Assembly: GCA_025617745.1 (NCBI GenBank)
Contig: CM046870.1
Span: forward strand, 30,585,927-30,649,926
Direction of reading: 5' to 3'
From: Heliocidaris erythrogramma
Taxonomy: Eukaryota; Echinodermata; Echinoidea; Camarodonta; Echinometridae
DNA length: 64,000 nt
The notes under the pieces were generated by a model. That model did not search any database. It saw nothing but the letters and a program-made list of their open reading frames with translations, and had not been told where the DNA came from. The position numbers and the translations under genes are program-made. Below are positions 30,647-42,226 of the stretch, in pieces; position 1 is the first letter of the stretch, and each line of letters starts with the position of its first letter.

Positions 30647-30702
30647 CCTCTAATATGTCATGTATGTGGCTAGTGTTGGTGAGGTCAATAATTTACTACA
30701 AT
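30647..30702 (-). other. Possible non-coding exon
   Basis: 56 bases flanked by an excellent acceptor (ttttttttctcatccag) and donor (TTAGAG|GTAAGTC). All three frames contain stops, so it could only be an untranslated exon, for instance a 5' leader of the minus-strand gene that starts at 23,378. Chance occurrence cannot be excluded. Confidence 0.25.
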
Positions 30703-32444
30703 ACTGGATGAGAAAAAAAATTCTTCTATTACACCCTTGTACAGAAATGGATGAATGAAATGGCCAGATTTTGATGTTAGCAATAATAATCCAGTGAATA
30801 TATCCACAGTATCAGTCCAAAAGTAGTGTTTCTCTCGATGACTCGATCTCACATAACTGATATGACGCGGTCAAATTGGAAACATGTCCCTCTCAATCAC
30901 AGATACAGCAGGCATCAAAATCTATTCCCCGATCTCACATCGCAGCCGCGTCCCCACGACAAAATTCACCTCTAATTGAAGTGAAGATCTCCGATGCTTT
31001 GAATAATTCGACGGGCAACGCGGAGATCGAGCGGATGAAAACAAATGAAAACCTGGTTGCATTGCCTGCGAGCACTGTTGCTTTTATGCCTCACTGACTC
31101 AGCTCAGATGGTGGAATAGAAGGAACATGGGGGAATGTAATGGACCATGCGTGTCCAGAATCAACAAATGGAAACAAGGAGATTGTAGTGGTTAGCTTGT
31201 TCCCCCCATAAACACCTGAAGATACAATGGGCAGTCTCACAGATGAAGCTGGCCTCGCTCTGCTCAGAAAGCATGCAGCATGTTCACAAGTTAGTCTCAC
31301 ATTCCAGACTTAATTAATCATGCTGCGTATAATCTTTAGAGCTTCTGAATGTTCTCCTTAGATTAAGGCATATAATTCATCAATTTGAGATTAAACACAT
31401 TATCCAACTATACAATAATATATATAGAATTGGGTAATCTATGAAATATAGTGCAAATCAAAACCGTCGAAATATTGAAAACAAAAGGGTCTGGCAGTAG
31501 ACTAACAAAAGCAATTCTCTGTGTTTACCTTCACAGATTGTTCTACTGTTTTCTGAGGCTGAGTGAATGATGGGCTGAGTAAACGTGAATAGGAGAAGGG
31601 AACAATGACCGGGTCTAGGATGATCTATGTCAATGCATGTATTCATGGTCTAGTAAATGCTTCAAGGTCTATCTCTTTATCCATTATTCTCAGAAGAATA
31701 CAAAACAAAAGAAAAAGAATAGAAAACATAAGGAGACTCCATCCTTTCTCTTGTACAAATATGGCTAGACACAACCTTTGAATGGAAAGAAAAAGATTTA
31801 TTAAATTTTTTCACCCATTGATTTGCAACACAAAAAAAAGACCCTATAAAAAGAAATCTGATTACACATACATTTTCAATTCGAGGACATAACACCAAAT
31901 GCCTGATAACATTATTTTAGTCGCTGCTGTAGCAAAAAGGAAATTGAAATAAAAAATGTCAATAACATCAATTCACACCCTGTTCTACTTGCACGAAAAA
32001 ATAAAGTGAACCAGATATTCCAACGTTCCAGCCATGATATTCAAACTGCATGGTGTGTGAGGAATGCCTAAAAGCCTTTTTGTTTAAAAAAAAATTAAAA
32101 AATAACGGGAAGCCATTTGTTTGTGCGGCGGCCATCTTGGAAAAATATCAAACATCAAATAACATGGTACCCCCTTCTCTTCATTTGCGAAAAATCTGGA
32201 CAAGAAACTAGTAATCAATTTTACTTGGCCTAAGACATATATAGGGCCTATAGGTATACATGTATGATTTTTCAGTATAAGATATGAAAGTCTAATAACA
32301 CTGATATGACTCACTATATCATATTTGACTTTTTTGTCTTTTTAGCATAATGCATAAGTTGTAAATACATGTATACCAAAATTTAATATGTCTATTGTCC
32401 TGAGTAGCCGGACTGTCCTGCATGGCTTTTCATAAAATACAACA
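30703..32444. other. Non-coding stretch with a CpG-richer patch
   Basis: 30,830-31,290 has more CpG (gacgcgg, cgcagccgcgtcc, cgacgggcaacgcgg) than its surroundings and a TGACTCAG motif near 31,095, so it may be regulatory. Open frames of 73 codons (plus) and 69 codons (minus) cover it without domain or splice support. The rest is AT-rich. A GCGGCGGCCATCTTGG motif lies near 32,126. Confidence 0.35.
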
Positions 32445-32639
32445 TACAGTCAAACCTGCTTTAGCGATCATCTGTATAGAAAGACCACCCGTCTATAAAG
32501 ACCACAAATTTTGTTTCCCTTTGAGCAGTGTTTCTCATTGAAATATGTATTAAAAGAACCTGTCCTTAAAGACCATCTGCTCATAAAGACCGCTCTTCTT
32601 GTCTTCCTAGAGTGGTCTTAATAGACAGGTTTCACTGTA
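32445..32639. mobile_element. Inverted-repeat element (TACAGTCAAACCTG family), copy 1
   Basis: 195 bases with ends TACAGTCAAACCTG and the complement of CAGGTTTCACTGTA. The interior repeats TATAAAGACCACC in both orientations. TA next to CAGT at both ends fits a Tc1/mariner-type MITE. Other copies lie at 49,701 and 56,236. Confidence 0.8.
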
Positions 32640-32716
32640 TATGAATGCTACACTATATTGATGTGCTTGTCTCTACCCATCTCTAACCCCTCTCCTCTGG
32701 TCCTTCTAGCTGTGCA

Positions 32717-32870
32717 TATATCAGGGATGCCACTTAGAATTGATAAAAAAGTAGGAAAAATCATCTAGAATTGGCCCTTGTGTACATAAAAAGTGGTTTT
32801 CTATGGCTAAAAATATGTTGAAAAAGTAGGAATTCCTACTTTTGTCTGAAAAGTGGCATCCCTGATATAT
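32717..32870. mobile_element. Hairpin element with ATATCAGGGATGCCACTT ends
   Basis: 154 bases. Left end TATATCAGGGATGCCACTT and right end AAGTGGCATCCCTGATATA are exact complements, and the interior pairs partly (AAAAAGTAGGAA, TTCCTACTTTT). No coding capacity. Confidence 0.82.
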
Positions 32871-34550
32871 GTAATTTCTTCACCCTTTACTTTATTTTAT
32901 TCCACATCAGAAATCTGTAAAACATTTGTTCAATCACTTACGAAGGAGAAGTGAACTAATTTTGACAGTAGGCATCAAAATTGAACGAACTGTGTAGAAT
33001 TTTCTATCCTCCTATTCCAACCCCCCCCCCCCCCATATTAATCCCCTGTTGAATCGCTACCTTTGCTATTTTTACCCAAGTTCCAAAGTCTAAAGGCTGA
33101 GGAAATTATCATATATGCAGTCAATAAGCTTCAAGCATCAGCAACACGATGACCTTTAAACCAACATATCCTTAGGCCACATAATCTTAGTTGCAAATTT
33201 ATCAGATTTTCTACAATTCCTCCTGTTACAATGTGTGCATAGCTAATTCTTCTTCCTTGGGTACAACTAATTCTACTGTTACAATAACATGAAATAATGT
33301 ATGTGCCATACATAAAAATAAGTTAAAAACGATATGGGTAACAAGAAGCTACGTGTAAGTTAAATGTAGTAGAAATATAAACATGAGCTTGCCAACGTTG
33401 CCTTCACAATTGTACTAGTGTATTCTATATCCAGAGAAGTACACAATTTACTGATAAATGCATAGAATCATGGACCTACCTGCCAACCTTTCACAGAAGA
33501 AAATAGGAATCTCTGTTAAAGGCAAAATTAGGAATTCAGTGTCTTCTGCATGCTTTTGCACAGAAATTCTCAAGAAATACATGCAGGAAGGAATCTACGG
33601 TTCATATCACTACTTTGAAGGCCAGAAAGTAGAAATGATCGATTCCTCCAAAATAGGAAGACCGTTAGTTGGGAGATATGAATACATCATGTGGGGTACA
33701 ACAATTTTCTAGAATGCCTGTATTTCTGCAGACATCTACATGTGAATATATATAAAGTAGATATGTCTTACAAATCATCAACCACCAAATTTATGGCTGG
33801 TGTTATATTAATTCCAAAGATTAAACTTCTCATAACTTATAGTTTGTGAATTGTATATCAACATGTGCAATGCCTTTCCAAGACAGAACTCACTCCTTGT
33901 CTCTCCTTAAAACAGACTTCGATCCTGAATCTTCTCAATGTGCGACCACCCATGCGACCCATATTTCTGTTCCTTATACAATTTTATAAAATAGCATTGA
34001 CAAGTATTTGCTTTTCATATTACACCAGTTTCCTATACAACAAACAGCCACCCACAAGAAGCATAAAAATACTCTTATTTTGAACAATTTTCTGCACGAA
34101 AGATCACCAAAGAGGCTTCAGAAAATCAGTCATGCCTGATTTATAGTTAACATGCATTTTATTTACTTTAGCTTGGTAGTGACCTGGTCACATACCTACA
34201 CGTATTCTGTTTCTAATTCTGACAGGAATGAAATGAAATTCTGCAGGGAAAAACTGATAAGAGTGTGATTTTTGACAAGATATATGATCGAGCAACCCAC
34301 AATTTTAGCTGACTTCTGCTGGACTGCATTTTGTATACCGGTAACATGTATACTTTTCTGTCACATAAATGCATTTTTTTTCTAATGCTTTAATCTGATC
34401 AAAAATTATGTGTAGAACTATGTATTATTCAAATTTTAAACAACAAATGTATAAATGGACATTTTTAATATCATAGCATTCCATTTCAATTCATCTCTAC
34501 AAATTAAAAATATCCATTAGAATGACATGTTGTACTAATTCTAACACATA
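32871..34550. other. Non-coding stretch
   Basis: Contains a C run near 33,020. An 84-codon open frame on the plus strand (33,458-33,712) begins with CTACCTGCCAACCTTTC, which recurs in altered form at about 41,297, so it is probably repeat-derived. A minus-strand frame ending at the donor-like GGA|GTGAGT near 33,890 is too weak to call. Confidence 0.4.
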
Positions 34551-34730
34551 AGAATGAAACTTGAAAACAACTTTAGCAGATAATCTAATGCCAAAATGTG
34601 AGCCTGTTCTAGGTAATCCTATTTGATTACTGATAAGAAGGGCAATCTCTTGAAAGTTTACATTTTCCTTGCTGCCAGGCTCATGTTTTTTTCTACAGAT
34701 TATCTGCTAATGTGTTTTGGGGTTTCATTC
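34551..34730. mobile_element. Palindromic element with TTAGCAGATAATCT arms
   Basis: GAATGAAAC...TTTAGCAGATAATCT...ATGTGAGCCTG at the left is mirrored by CAGGCTCATG...AGATTATCTGCTAA...GTTTCATTC at the right. About 180 bases with a loop of roughly 65. Confidence 0.7.
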
Positions 34731-36158
34731 ACAGGTGTTAAAATGTCAGTCCTCTCAATGTAACTTGGCAGTAACCATAAAAAGCCAGGACTTCATTCAA
34801 TCAGCCCACATCACGTTAATTGATTTGTAGCAGTACATTCTAGCACGCAAAACGTAATTAATAACGTTGTGTTGCTGCAAGCAGTGTACATTCATTCATG
34901 GTTGCATTCTACTAAACGTAATTTGAAGCGTTGTTCTTTAGGCTATGAAGAGTGCTGAGTGCGGTAGTCATCTGCCTTTTAATGCAAAGTATTGACTCTT
35001 TCCTTATTTCTTTCCCTTTGAAGAATTCACTTACGAACAAAAACTATGTAGTCAGCTATCTTTTTGTCCAGAAATCTCTAAGAGATCTCCAAAAGAAAAA
35101 AAAAAAAAAAGAGTTATTGATTTTCATGATTTGCCAGCAGACTATAACATTTGCCGACAGGAGGTCTCGCCGACAGGGGGTCTTACCCCCAGAACATCTT
35201 CACTCTTGCGATGCAACTGCGTATTTTGTGACTTTGTCTAGATGTACAGAAAGTCTTTGCCATTGTCAGATGTCACGCTTCTTACTCTTATCAACAATAG
35301 GAACAAATTGTTGTGGTATTTTAAAATTAATACAATAAAAGAATAGTTTTGGGCCTGATAATATCTTATTACAGATTTTCTAAAAATGGAAAACCCTATT
35401 GGTCTGAAACTAACACTTCTTATCCCCTTCAAGGGGGGCATTTCTGTTACTGTGTTTAACATCTTTTGTCATATCAGCAAGAGAGAAAGAATGGGGGGGG
35501 GCAGAAGAAGGGAAAAATGGGGACAATTTTCATTCAGGGAGGTCCACAATAGGAAATCAACACCACTTTTGTCGAACATTGACCTGAGAAGGGATACTTT
35601 TACAGTCAATTCCTCGTATTTACATTTGAATCCAAACTGAAACAAATTCTAAATCTTTCTCCCCAGCTACCACAGTTCAAGAAGATTTGCGGATTTGTCA
35701 AACACCCTGGCACCAGAAGAATTCTTACCTATCGGTTTTCATGTTAGAGGAATTCAATGTGAGTTGGAGGAAAAGCCTCGCAAGTTTGGTTTTTAACACA
35801 AGGCAATGTGGGAAGGAAGGATCAAAGTTCTTTTATTACACAATTCAATATGGATTACAAAAGTTATCGAGAGTGAAAATTCACAATCTTTTTTCTCGGA
35901 TTTGAAAATTTGAGATAAAACGGGCGCAAACACAAATTTTGGTCCAATATTATCACATCTTTAGTTAAGATGATTTACAGACGGGCATGCGTAGTGTAGT
36001 TTTGGTAAAGAAAGGTAAAATATCTTTTCTTCATTCGTACATTAGTAAATCCCCAAGCTAAAAGCAACTGTTTGCTGGGCACAGGCAAACTGCAGTCAAT
36101 TCAACATACGGTATGGAGATGTTGTTTTTGCAAAGTAAATGTAGGATTGCTGTCATGT

Positions 36159-36160
<2 letters not shown>
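34731..36160. other. Non-coding stretch
   Basis: AT-rich with an A run near 35,095 and a G run near 35,497. Open frames of 74-128 codons lack domains or splice context. Confidence 0.45.
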
Positions 36161-36189
<29 letters not shown>

Positions 36190-36205
36190 TAGGAAGAGAG
36201 AGATG
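36161..36205. repeat. (GA)n microsatellite
   Basis: About 15 GA units followed by GGAAGAGAGAG. Confidence 0.85.
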
Positions 36206-36358
36206 ATTAGGTTTCTAATAATATTGTCTTGACTTGCCAACAGATCACCTTCAAGCTAGCATATGTGGCTCCTGGCAATGACGGGACACTGACAAATTAT
36301 TCAGGGGCACCAGTTTTACTATAGGTGGGTGAAAAGCGAATTGATGAAGCCACTGATT

Positions 36359-36429
36359 GGGAGAGGGTGTGGGAGAGGGTGTGGGGGAGGGTGTGGAAGA
36401 GGGTGTGGGAGAGGGTGTGGGAGAGGGTT
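36359..36429. repeat. 12-bp minisatellite, six units
   Basis: Unit GGGAGAGGGTGT repeated about six times with two substitutions. It explains the repetitive ERVW and PTPS open frames. Confidence 0.9.
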
Positions 36430-38024
36430 CCATCGTCCTCTTGTCATGTTGTCTTCCTTTGTTCCTTTTCTTCGGATCTTTCTCTTTCTTCTCTTTTCTC
36501 CCGATTAAAACTTGATGGGACATGCTCCTGTGCCCTCACTGACTGTAACAGAGAAGACCTTGTTTATTCATAACAAAGTGTTTTCTACTCACAACCTTAT
36601 ATGACTCATCTAATTGGTCACTCATTAACTGACCATTCATTCATCAAAATGACCTCACTAAATTACAAACATAATACTGACCAACCAATAAGTTTAGTAA
36701 TAAGGATGTTGCCTAGCAACCAAGAAATCATTGTAACATGCAGAAAATACTTCCAAAGAGCTATTTGAGAAGTCTGTAAAGGTACTGCAATTCCTGGATT
36801 TGGTGAAAACGTTATTTTCTTGGTACTTATACTGATCAGACCAAATCAATAATCAGTTTTTTAAAATAGTCTTTAAAGATATTATAAGCAGAACTGAAGC
36901 ATGCACCCGGCATGATGTACAGATTCTTGTAAACATCCTGTAATGATGCAATCAATATTGATTTTTGTGGGCATAACTTATTCCAGCATCCTATAATGAA
37001 TACTTCACTTTCCTACTTAAACGACTGAAAGGGTGTAAAAATTCATTGCTTCGAAATCAGAGAGCTTATAAAAATTTTATGATAGTATGAAGTTACGTCT
37101 GAGACTTACAACAATTCAATTTGTAGATGCTTTCACGATGCTGATCATTGTAAAATTGTGATTATAATAATGAGCACATTTATAAAACAAATATCACACT
37201 CGAACAACATGAAAACAATCTTGTATCAATATTTGGCTTACAGTTTAATATTTGCAATCATTCCAAAACATTGAAACATGTGCTTGAAATTTAAAGGTCA
37301 TAGTCTACAATATTAGGCAATTTAACATCTCTTAAATAATACAACTGCTAATAACATTTAAAATTACTATTCACTCCCTAATGAAATTCATGAAGACAAT
37401 TGTACATATTCAGCATATGTGACTGATCAGCAAGTGACATTGGCCTGTTGAAGCCCATCCACTTAATCCAGTATAAACAAAGCAATGAAATATACTGACT
37501 GGATACACAAACAGGCCTCACTCCTAGTTTAGGAGTTAGAGTATGATTTGCAAAAACTAAAATGTAACTCACAATAAACGTGTATGTGTTCAGGCCAATA
37601 TATCCAGATAATGTAACAAGTAGTAACAGGCATATCAACACATCAGCAAACTCAGAAGCATCCTACCCATAAACAGAGTTCTTTAGTCTTAATCACTCTC
37701 ATGTCCTTGAGACTTTGTTGCCAAGCTGGTTAGTTCACTGACCTTTGTGAAAGGGGAGTTCTAAGGCTTACACAGGTGATAATCCCCTTTAAATCCTCAA
37801 CATAATAGACATTGAGAGTAAGCATTAAAGTCTAGAATAAAGGTTATAAGGTGATTAATCCATGTTTGTAAAATTTATCTGGCGTAGGGTGGATCCTAAG
37901 CCCTTCCTGTGTTTATATGTCCATTTGACATAGGGAAAAACAAGAAGATATCTAACTTTTAGTGGGATCAAGCTTGGGTGCCCCAGTACATTTTTATCTT
38001 TAAAAACAACAACTTGAGTTAATC
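36430..38024. other. Non-coding stretch
   Basis: AT-rich. No exon, RNA gene or inverted repeat recognised. Confidence 0.5.
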
Positions 38025-38576
38025 TTTAAAGGGCAATCCAACCTTGATAATAAGATGATTTGTGTGAAAGCAGAAAAATAAGAAAAACAGGATGATGAAA
38101 GTTTGAAAGAAATCGGACAAGTTATGGATGTTTGATGAGATCACAATATCTATGTGAATCTCAAATTGGCAATTTGGTGAGTCTATTGTGACATTTTTGT
38201 GGACAACTCTCCTATTTGCGTATACAAATATATCATTAATTTGCAGTTTTCTCCGAGGCACTTTTACTCACGGGGCAGTACTCAAAATATATTGGAGATA
38301 GTATATTACTATAGGTCCTCATGAAAGAAAAAGATCCTACTGAGTAATACATTTTTAATAGTCATTTTCTGTGTTGGAGCGAATAGGGGAGTTGTCCACA
38401 GCTACATCACAGTGACATTACCTATTTGGCCAATTTGAAATTCCCATATGTATAATGATTACAACTGTCAAAAATTCATATCTTTCTTATTCCTTATCCG
38501 ATTTCGTTCAAACTTTCACCAATCTGCTTCTCTAATATTTTCTCTTTCTTTCAAAGCAACTTGGATTTTCCTTTAA
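38025..38576. mobile_element. Long inverted-repeat element (TTTAAAGGGCAATCCAACC ends)
   Basis: 552 bases. The arms are complementary over roughly 190 bases: TTTAAAGGGCAATCCAAC, GAAAGTTTGAAAGAAATCGG and TGTGGACAACTCTCCTATT on the left meet AATAGGGGAGTTGTCCACA, CCGATTTCGTTCAAACTTTC and TTGGATTTTCCTTTAA on the right. There is no transposase, so it is a foldback-type or MITE derivative. Its end resembles that of the 0.38-kb family (TTTAAAGGGAAGGTTGAG). Confidence 0.8.
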
Positions 38577-39259
38577 TGAGGGTCATTCAGTGTCTAAGCT
38601 GGTGTCATATGACCTTTCAGTTGTCTGAAGAAGAATTCCCCCTTGTTGTGACACTTCCTCAGTACCCCAAGGCCACTACATGTATATGGGCCCTTTGCTA
38701 TGAATCACTAATGAGGTGTCTATTGATCTACCAGTTACTGAATTATTCAATGGCAACTTAATGATCTTTTAGTATATCCCCCTTTCCCCCTCCCCCAAAG
38801 TTTTGTAACTTAGATCAATAAAAGTATAAAATTTTAATCTTCAAGTGAGGTACATGTACATGTATGTAGTTGTGGAGGATAGATGGATGAAAGAGAAGGC
38901 CACTAAAGAGGTGAATTCATCAATCAAATATTCACATATCATTCTACGAAATGCACTTCTATGAAATGTACCTGTATGTCTTCGTTTTGTGGTTTGCCTG
39001 TGGCTGGCATACATTTTTAAAGACATGAGTCATACTAACATTAGTAAACACAGCTCTGCCTACAAAGCTCATCAACATAGGTACAAAGATCATTGACATG
39101 TTAATCATCATGTCATCTGTAAAAGTAGGAAGAGTTTAGCAGGAGGCCTACATGTATATTGTATTCTGCTGATTATAACATTGTACATTCCTCATCTTTT
39201 GTTTCATTTGTTTTTAGTTAATTTTCCATGAGTTTATATTCCGTTTCAAAAATTCACCT
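38577..39259. other. Non-coding stretch
   Basis: Nothing recognised beyond TACATGTA palindromes near 38,677 and 38,851. Confidence 0.5.
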
Positions 39260-39731
39260 GGGGCGGTATTCAAATCAAAACGCGCATTAAGTTAGCATTT
39301 TACTTAGCATTTGGCTTGGCTAAGTAAGCTGGCTTAACTTGTATTCAGATCAAATTTAAAGCACTTTACTTTAGCAAGCCGACTTTAAGGCAAAATACTT
39401 ACTGATATCCATTGTGACCTCACATATCCTGTCAAAAATCATGCGCAATAAATGCGTCACAGTAGATGCACGCTTACATGGTTTGCTTGTGCGCAGCTTA
39501 TACTGCTCCTCATACGTTTGAAAGCCACGTACCTGCCAATCAAGTAATTGGCTTAAGTCTGCTAGGGAGCTGTCTTAGACTTAGGGTAAAATACTTAGCC
39601 AAAAGATTCAAATGAATACCAAAATTGCTAAAGTATTTTATCTCAGCCGAAAAGTAAGTATTTTATCTCAGCCGAAAAGTAAGTACTCTACTCATATTTC
39701 ATTTTAAAGTATTGAATTGAATACGGGCCCT
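39260..39731. mobile_element. Inverted-repeat element (GGCGGTATTCAAATC ends)
   Basis: 472 bases. GGGGCGGTATTCAAATCAAA at the left and GAATTGAATACGGGCCC at the right are inverted, imperfect matches. Near the right end a 25-bp unit (AAGTATTTTATCTCAGCCG...) is present twice in tandem at about 39,633 and 39,658. No coding capacity. Confidence 0.7.
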
Positions 39732-39895
39732 GTCACCTATTTTGAATCTTCCTTTGAACTTGATCTCATTCCATTCCCACACTCTTTGTTTGTTTTCAAT
39801 CTCCTACCCTAATCTGCTGTTTCACATCTTACTAATCCCTGCTCCAACAACATCAGTAATCCATTCCACCAAACACCTGTTATGTAACTGCTTGT

Positions 39896-40405
39896 ATGCT
39901 TTTCACACTTGCAAAATTTCCTGGGGTTAAGCTTAGCCCACTTGCTTTTCACACTTCCTTTTACCAAAGTTGGCTAACCCCGCAATTAGTACCGGACTAT
40001 CTGGCCCTGCAAATAAGCAGGGTTAGCCGGGCAATTGCGGTGCTAAGGACCACACATGCCGGTCATCACAGACAACGTGCTCATGAATATGAATATCCTT
40101 ATAACGCTTCCTGGTGTGAAAGTTCACCTGAAACGCGCGAAATTGTTTACCTCGGTTTCATGCGTTGCAAGTACATGTACATGTAGTACATGCTCGATCT
40201 TGACGACTAGTATTTTACGAGGCATGCGCGATAGTAAAGATATCAATATTCATGAGCTATCGGATAGTCCGGGGTTAAGCAAGCGCAAGTGTGAAAAGCG
40301 GAAAATTTCTCAACCCCGGCTAAGCACTTAGTGTGGGATTAAAAAAACAAGTGTGAAAAGCAAAAACGATAGTCCGGGGTTAAGAAAAGTAAGTGTGAAA
40401 AGCAT
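39896..40405. mobile_element. Inverted-repeat element (ATGCTTTTCACACTT ends)
   Basis: 510 bases with exact 15-base inverted ends. Subterminal copies of TTTTCACACTT or its complement lie at about 39,944, 40,288 and 40,350, next to CCCCGG/CCGGGGTTAAG motifs, which suggests multiple transposase binding sites as in hAT-like elements. No transposase. No clear target duplication. Confidence 0.78.
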
Positions 40406-40769
40406 ATTGCAGTTTGATACTTCATCAGTGCAGTCATGAATTTGTTCTTTGTCAGCTAGCAACAACAGAACATAAAAAATGCAAAATTGATTTTAATTCA
40501 GTGATGATTTGATTTGATTTGAAAATATGATTGTTTTACTGCATACTTTAATCTCCCCTTCAGCTACATGGGCCAACATGTTAAATTGTAAATGAAAAAT
40601 AAAATGTTCTGTTTTGCCTATGACTACCCGGAAATAGCAGAAGAGTGAGACAGAATGGGGGGAATAGATAGTCAGGGAGAGAGGGAAAGGGGAGAGAGAG
40701 GGAAAGGGGAGAGAGTGTGGGGAAGGGAGGGAAGGGAGGAGAGGAGAGAGAGTGTGGTGATAGACAGAA

Positions 40770-41108
40770 GAAGAAGAAAATGAAGAAGAGAAGAAGAAGA
40801 AGCAGAAGAAGAAGAAGAAAAAGAGGAAGAGAAAGAAGAGAAAGAAGAAGAAGAAGAAGAAGAAGAAGAAGAGAAGAAGAAGAAGAGAAGAAGAAGAGAA
40901 GAAGAAGAAGAGAAGAAGAAGAAGAAGAAGAGAAGAAGAAGAAGAGAAGAAGAAGAAGAAGAAAGGAAGAGAAGAAGAAGAGAAGAAGAAGAAGAAGAAA
41001 AGAAGAATAAGAGAAGAAGAATAAGAGAAGAAGAAGAAGAGGAAGAGGAGGAAAAGGAAGAAGAAGAAGAAGAAGAAGAAAAAGAAGAAAAAAGAAAAAG
41101 AAGAAGAG
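40770..41108. repeat. (GAA)n polypurine tract
   Basis: About 340 bases of AGAAGAAG units, nearly all purine on the plus strand, preceded from 40,672 by GGGAAAGGGGAGAGAG units. Long Ser/Phe/Leu and Arg/Lys/Glu open frames on both strands are artefacts of this tract. Confidence 0.92.
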
Positions 41109-42135
41109 TATAGGAGACCATCATGAATAATAAACATCATCAATCAATAATTATTGACTGGTGGGAAGAGATGAAAAGACTCCATTGTTTACAGGTCCAG
41201 ACTCATCACTATGGAATGTGATCTTACCAATAACTCTGTGAGATAGTTTTCATAAACAAACCTTTTCTTCTACCACTTCATCTACTATATATAGGCCTAC
41301 CCACCAACCTTCCACATAAAAAATAGAAATTCAGAATTCTGAGTAAATAATATTTTGTGTGCTATATAGAAGTTTAAGGAAAATGGAGGAACGTGTTCAT
41401 CATTAGCTTGAAGATCTTTCCTTAAAGAAAAAGGAAAGGTCAGCAGCTTTGCAACTACAAACATCACAAATTTATAAGACAATTTTTTTTCTTGTGAAGA
41501 AACATGCTGTCTTACATTTATTTACAGTGAGATTGATTATTCATGTTGTGGAAACATAAATAATTTTTGTGGAAAATTAAGGGGCAATGACCCTCTAAAT
41601 TCAACAGTGACCCCGCCCCACGTTGATTAAGAACAATAATTCTGTTAAGAAATATGACCCTCTCAAAGTTCCAATGACCCCTGGGACAATTATTTAGAGA
41701 TAAAGCAGAACCCCTCCCCCTCATTCCTCATTTTCATTAAATAAATATGACCACCTCAAAGATTCAATGACCCAAAACTGGAACAATCATCCAGAGATAA
41801 AGCCTGAACACCTCCCTATTTTTCACAATTGTAAAAACGTGACCCGTTACTGCGGCCACTTCAATCATATACATGTATAGGCACAGAGGTATTTCAGGTG
41901 TTTCATCTTTTACATTAGTATTCATATGAAATGATGCCTTGCCTAGCCTTTTGTCACCATGTTACTACAAATATTGTGCTGTCACTTTAAATTGCTTCTT
42001 GATGAAAATACCTCAGTAAAACGAAAATTTCTACATCTCCATATGCGCCTTTATGTACACTGTAGGAGATGGGGAGAAGTATGTCCTTTGGTACCTTTAA
42101 TCATATAGCACACAAAAGCAACAGCCCCTGAGACC
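41109..42135. other. Non-coding stretch
   Basis: Contains two diverged copies of a phrase with CAATGACCC...GGAACAAT.ATCCAGAGATAAAGC (about 41,667 and 41,765). Otherwise nothing recognised. Confidence 0.45.
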
Positions 42136-42226
42136 GACATATCATCTGTTTGGAGCCAGAAGGGCGTTAACTCTGTACAAAAGATAGGAGCTAACACCCT
42201 TCTCGTTCCAAACAGACGATATTGTC
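42136..42226. mobile_element. Hairpin element (AGAAGGGCGTTAAC family), near-complete copy
   Basis: 91 bases. GACATATCATCTGTTTGGAG and CCAGAAGGGCGTTAACTC face TAACACCCTTCTCG and CCAAACAGACGATATTGTC, pairing over about 38 bases. Confidence 0.85.

Noticed and set aside
33886-33965. Minus-strand frame MGRMGGRTLRRFRIEVCFKE ending at a GTGAGT donor
   Set aside because: Only one splice signal, no partner exon in phase and no similarity; left uncalled.
40493-41143. 216- and 150-codon Ser/Phe/Leu open frames on the minus strand
   Set aside because: Products of the (GAA)n tract with no non-repetitive core that looks like a protein.
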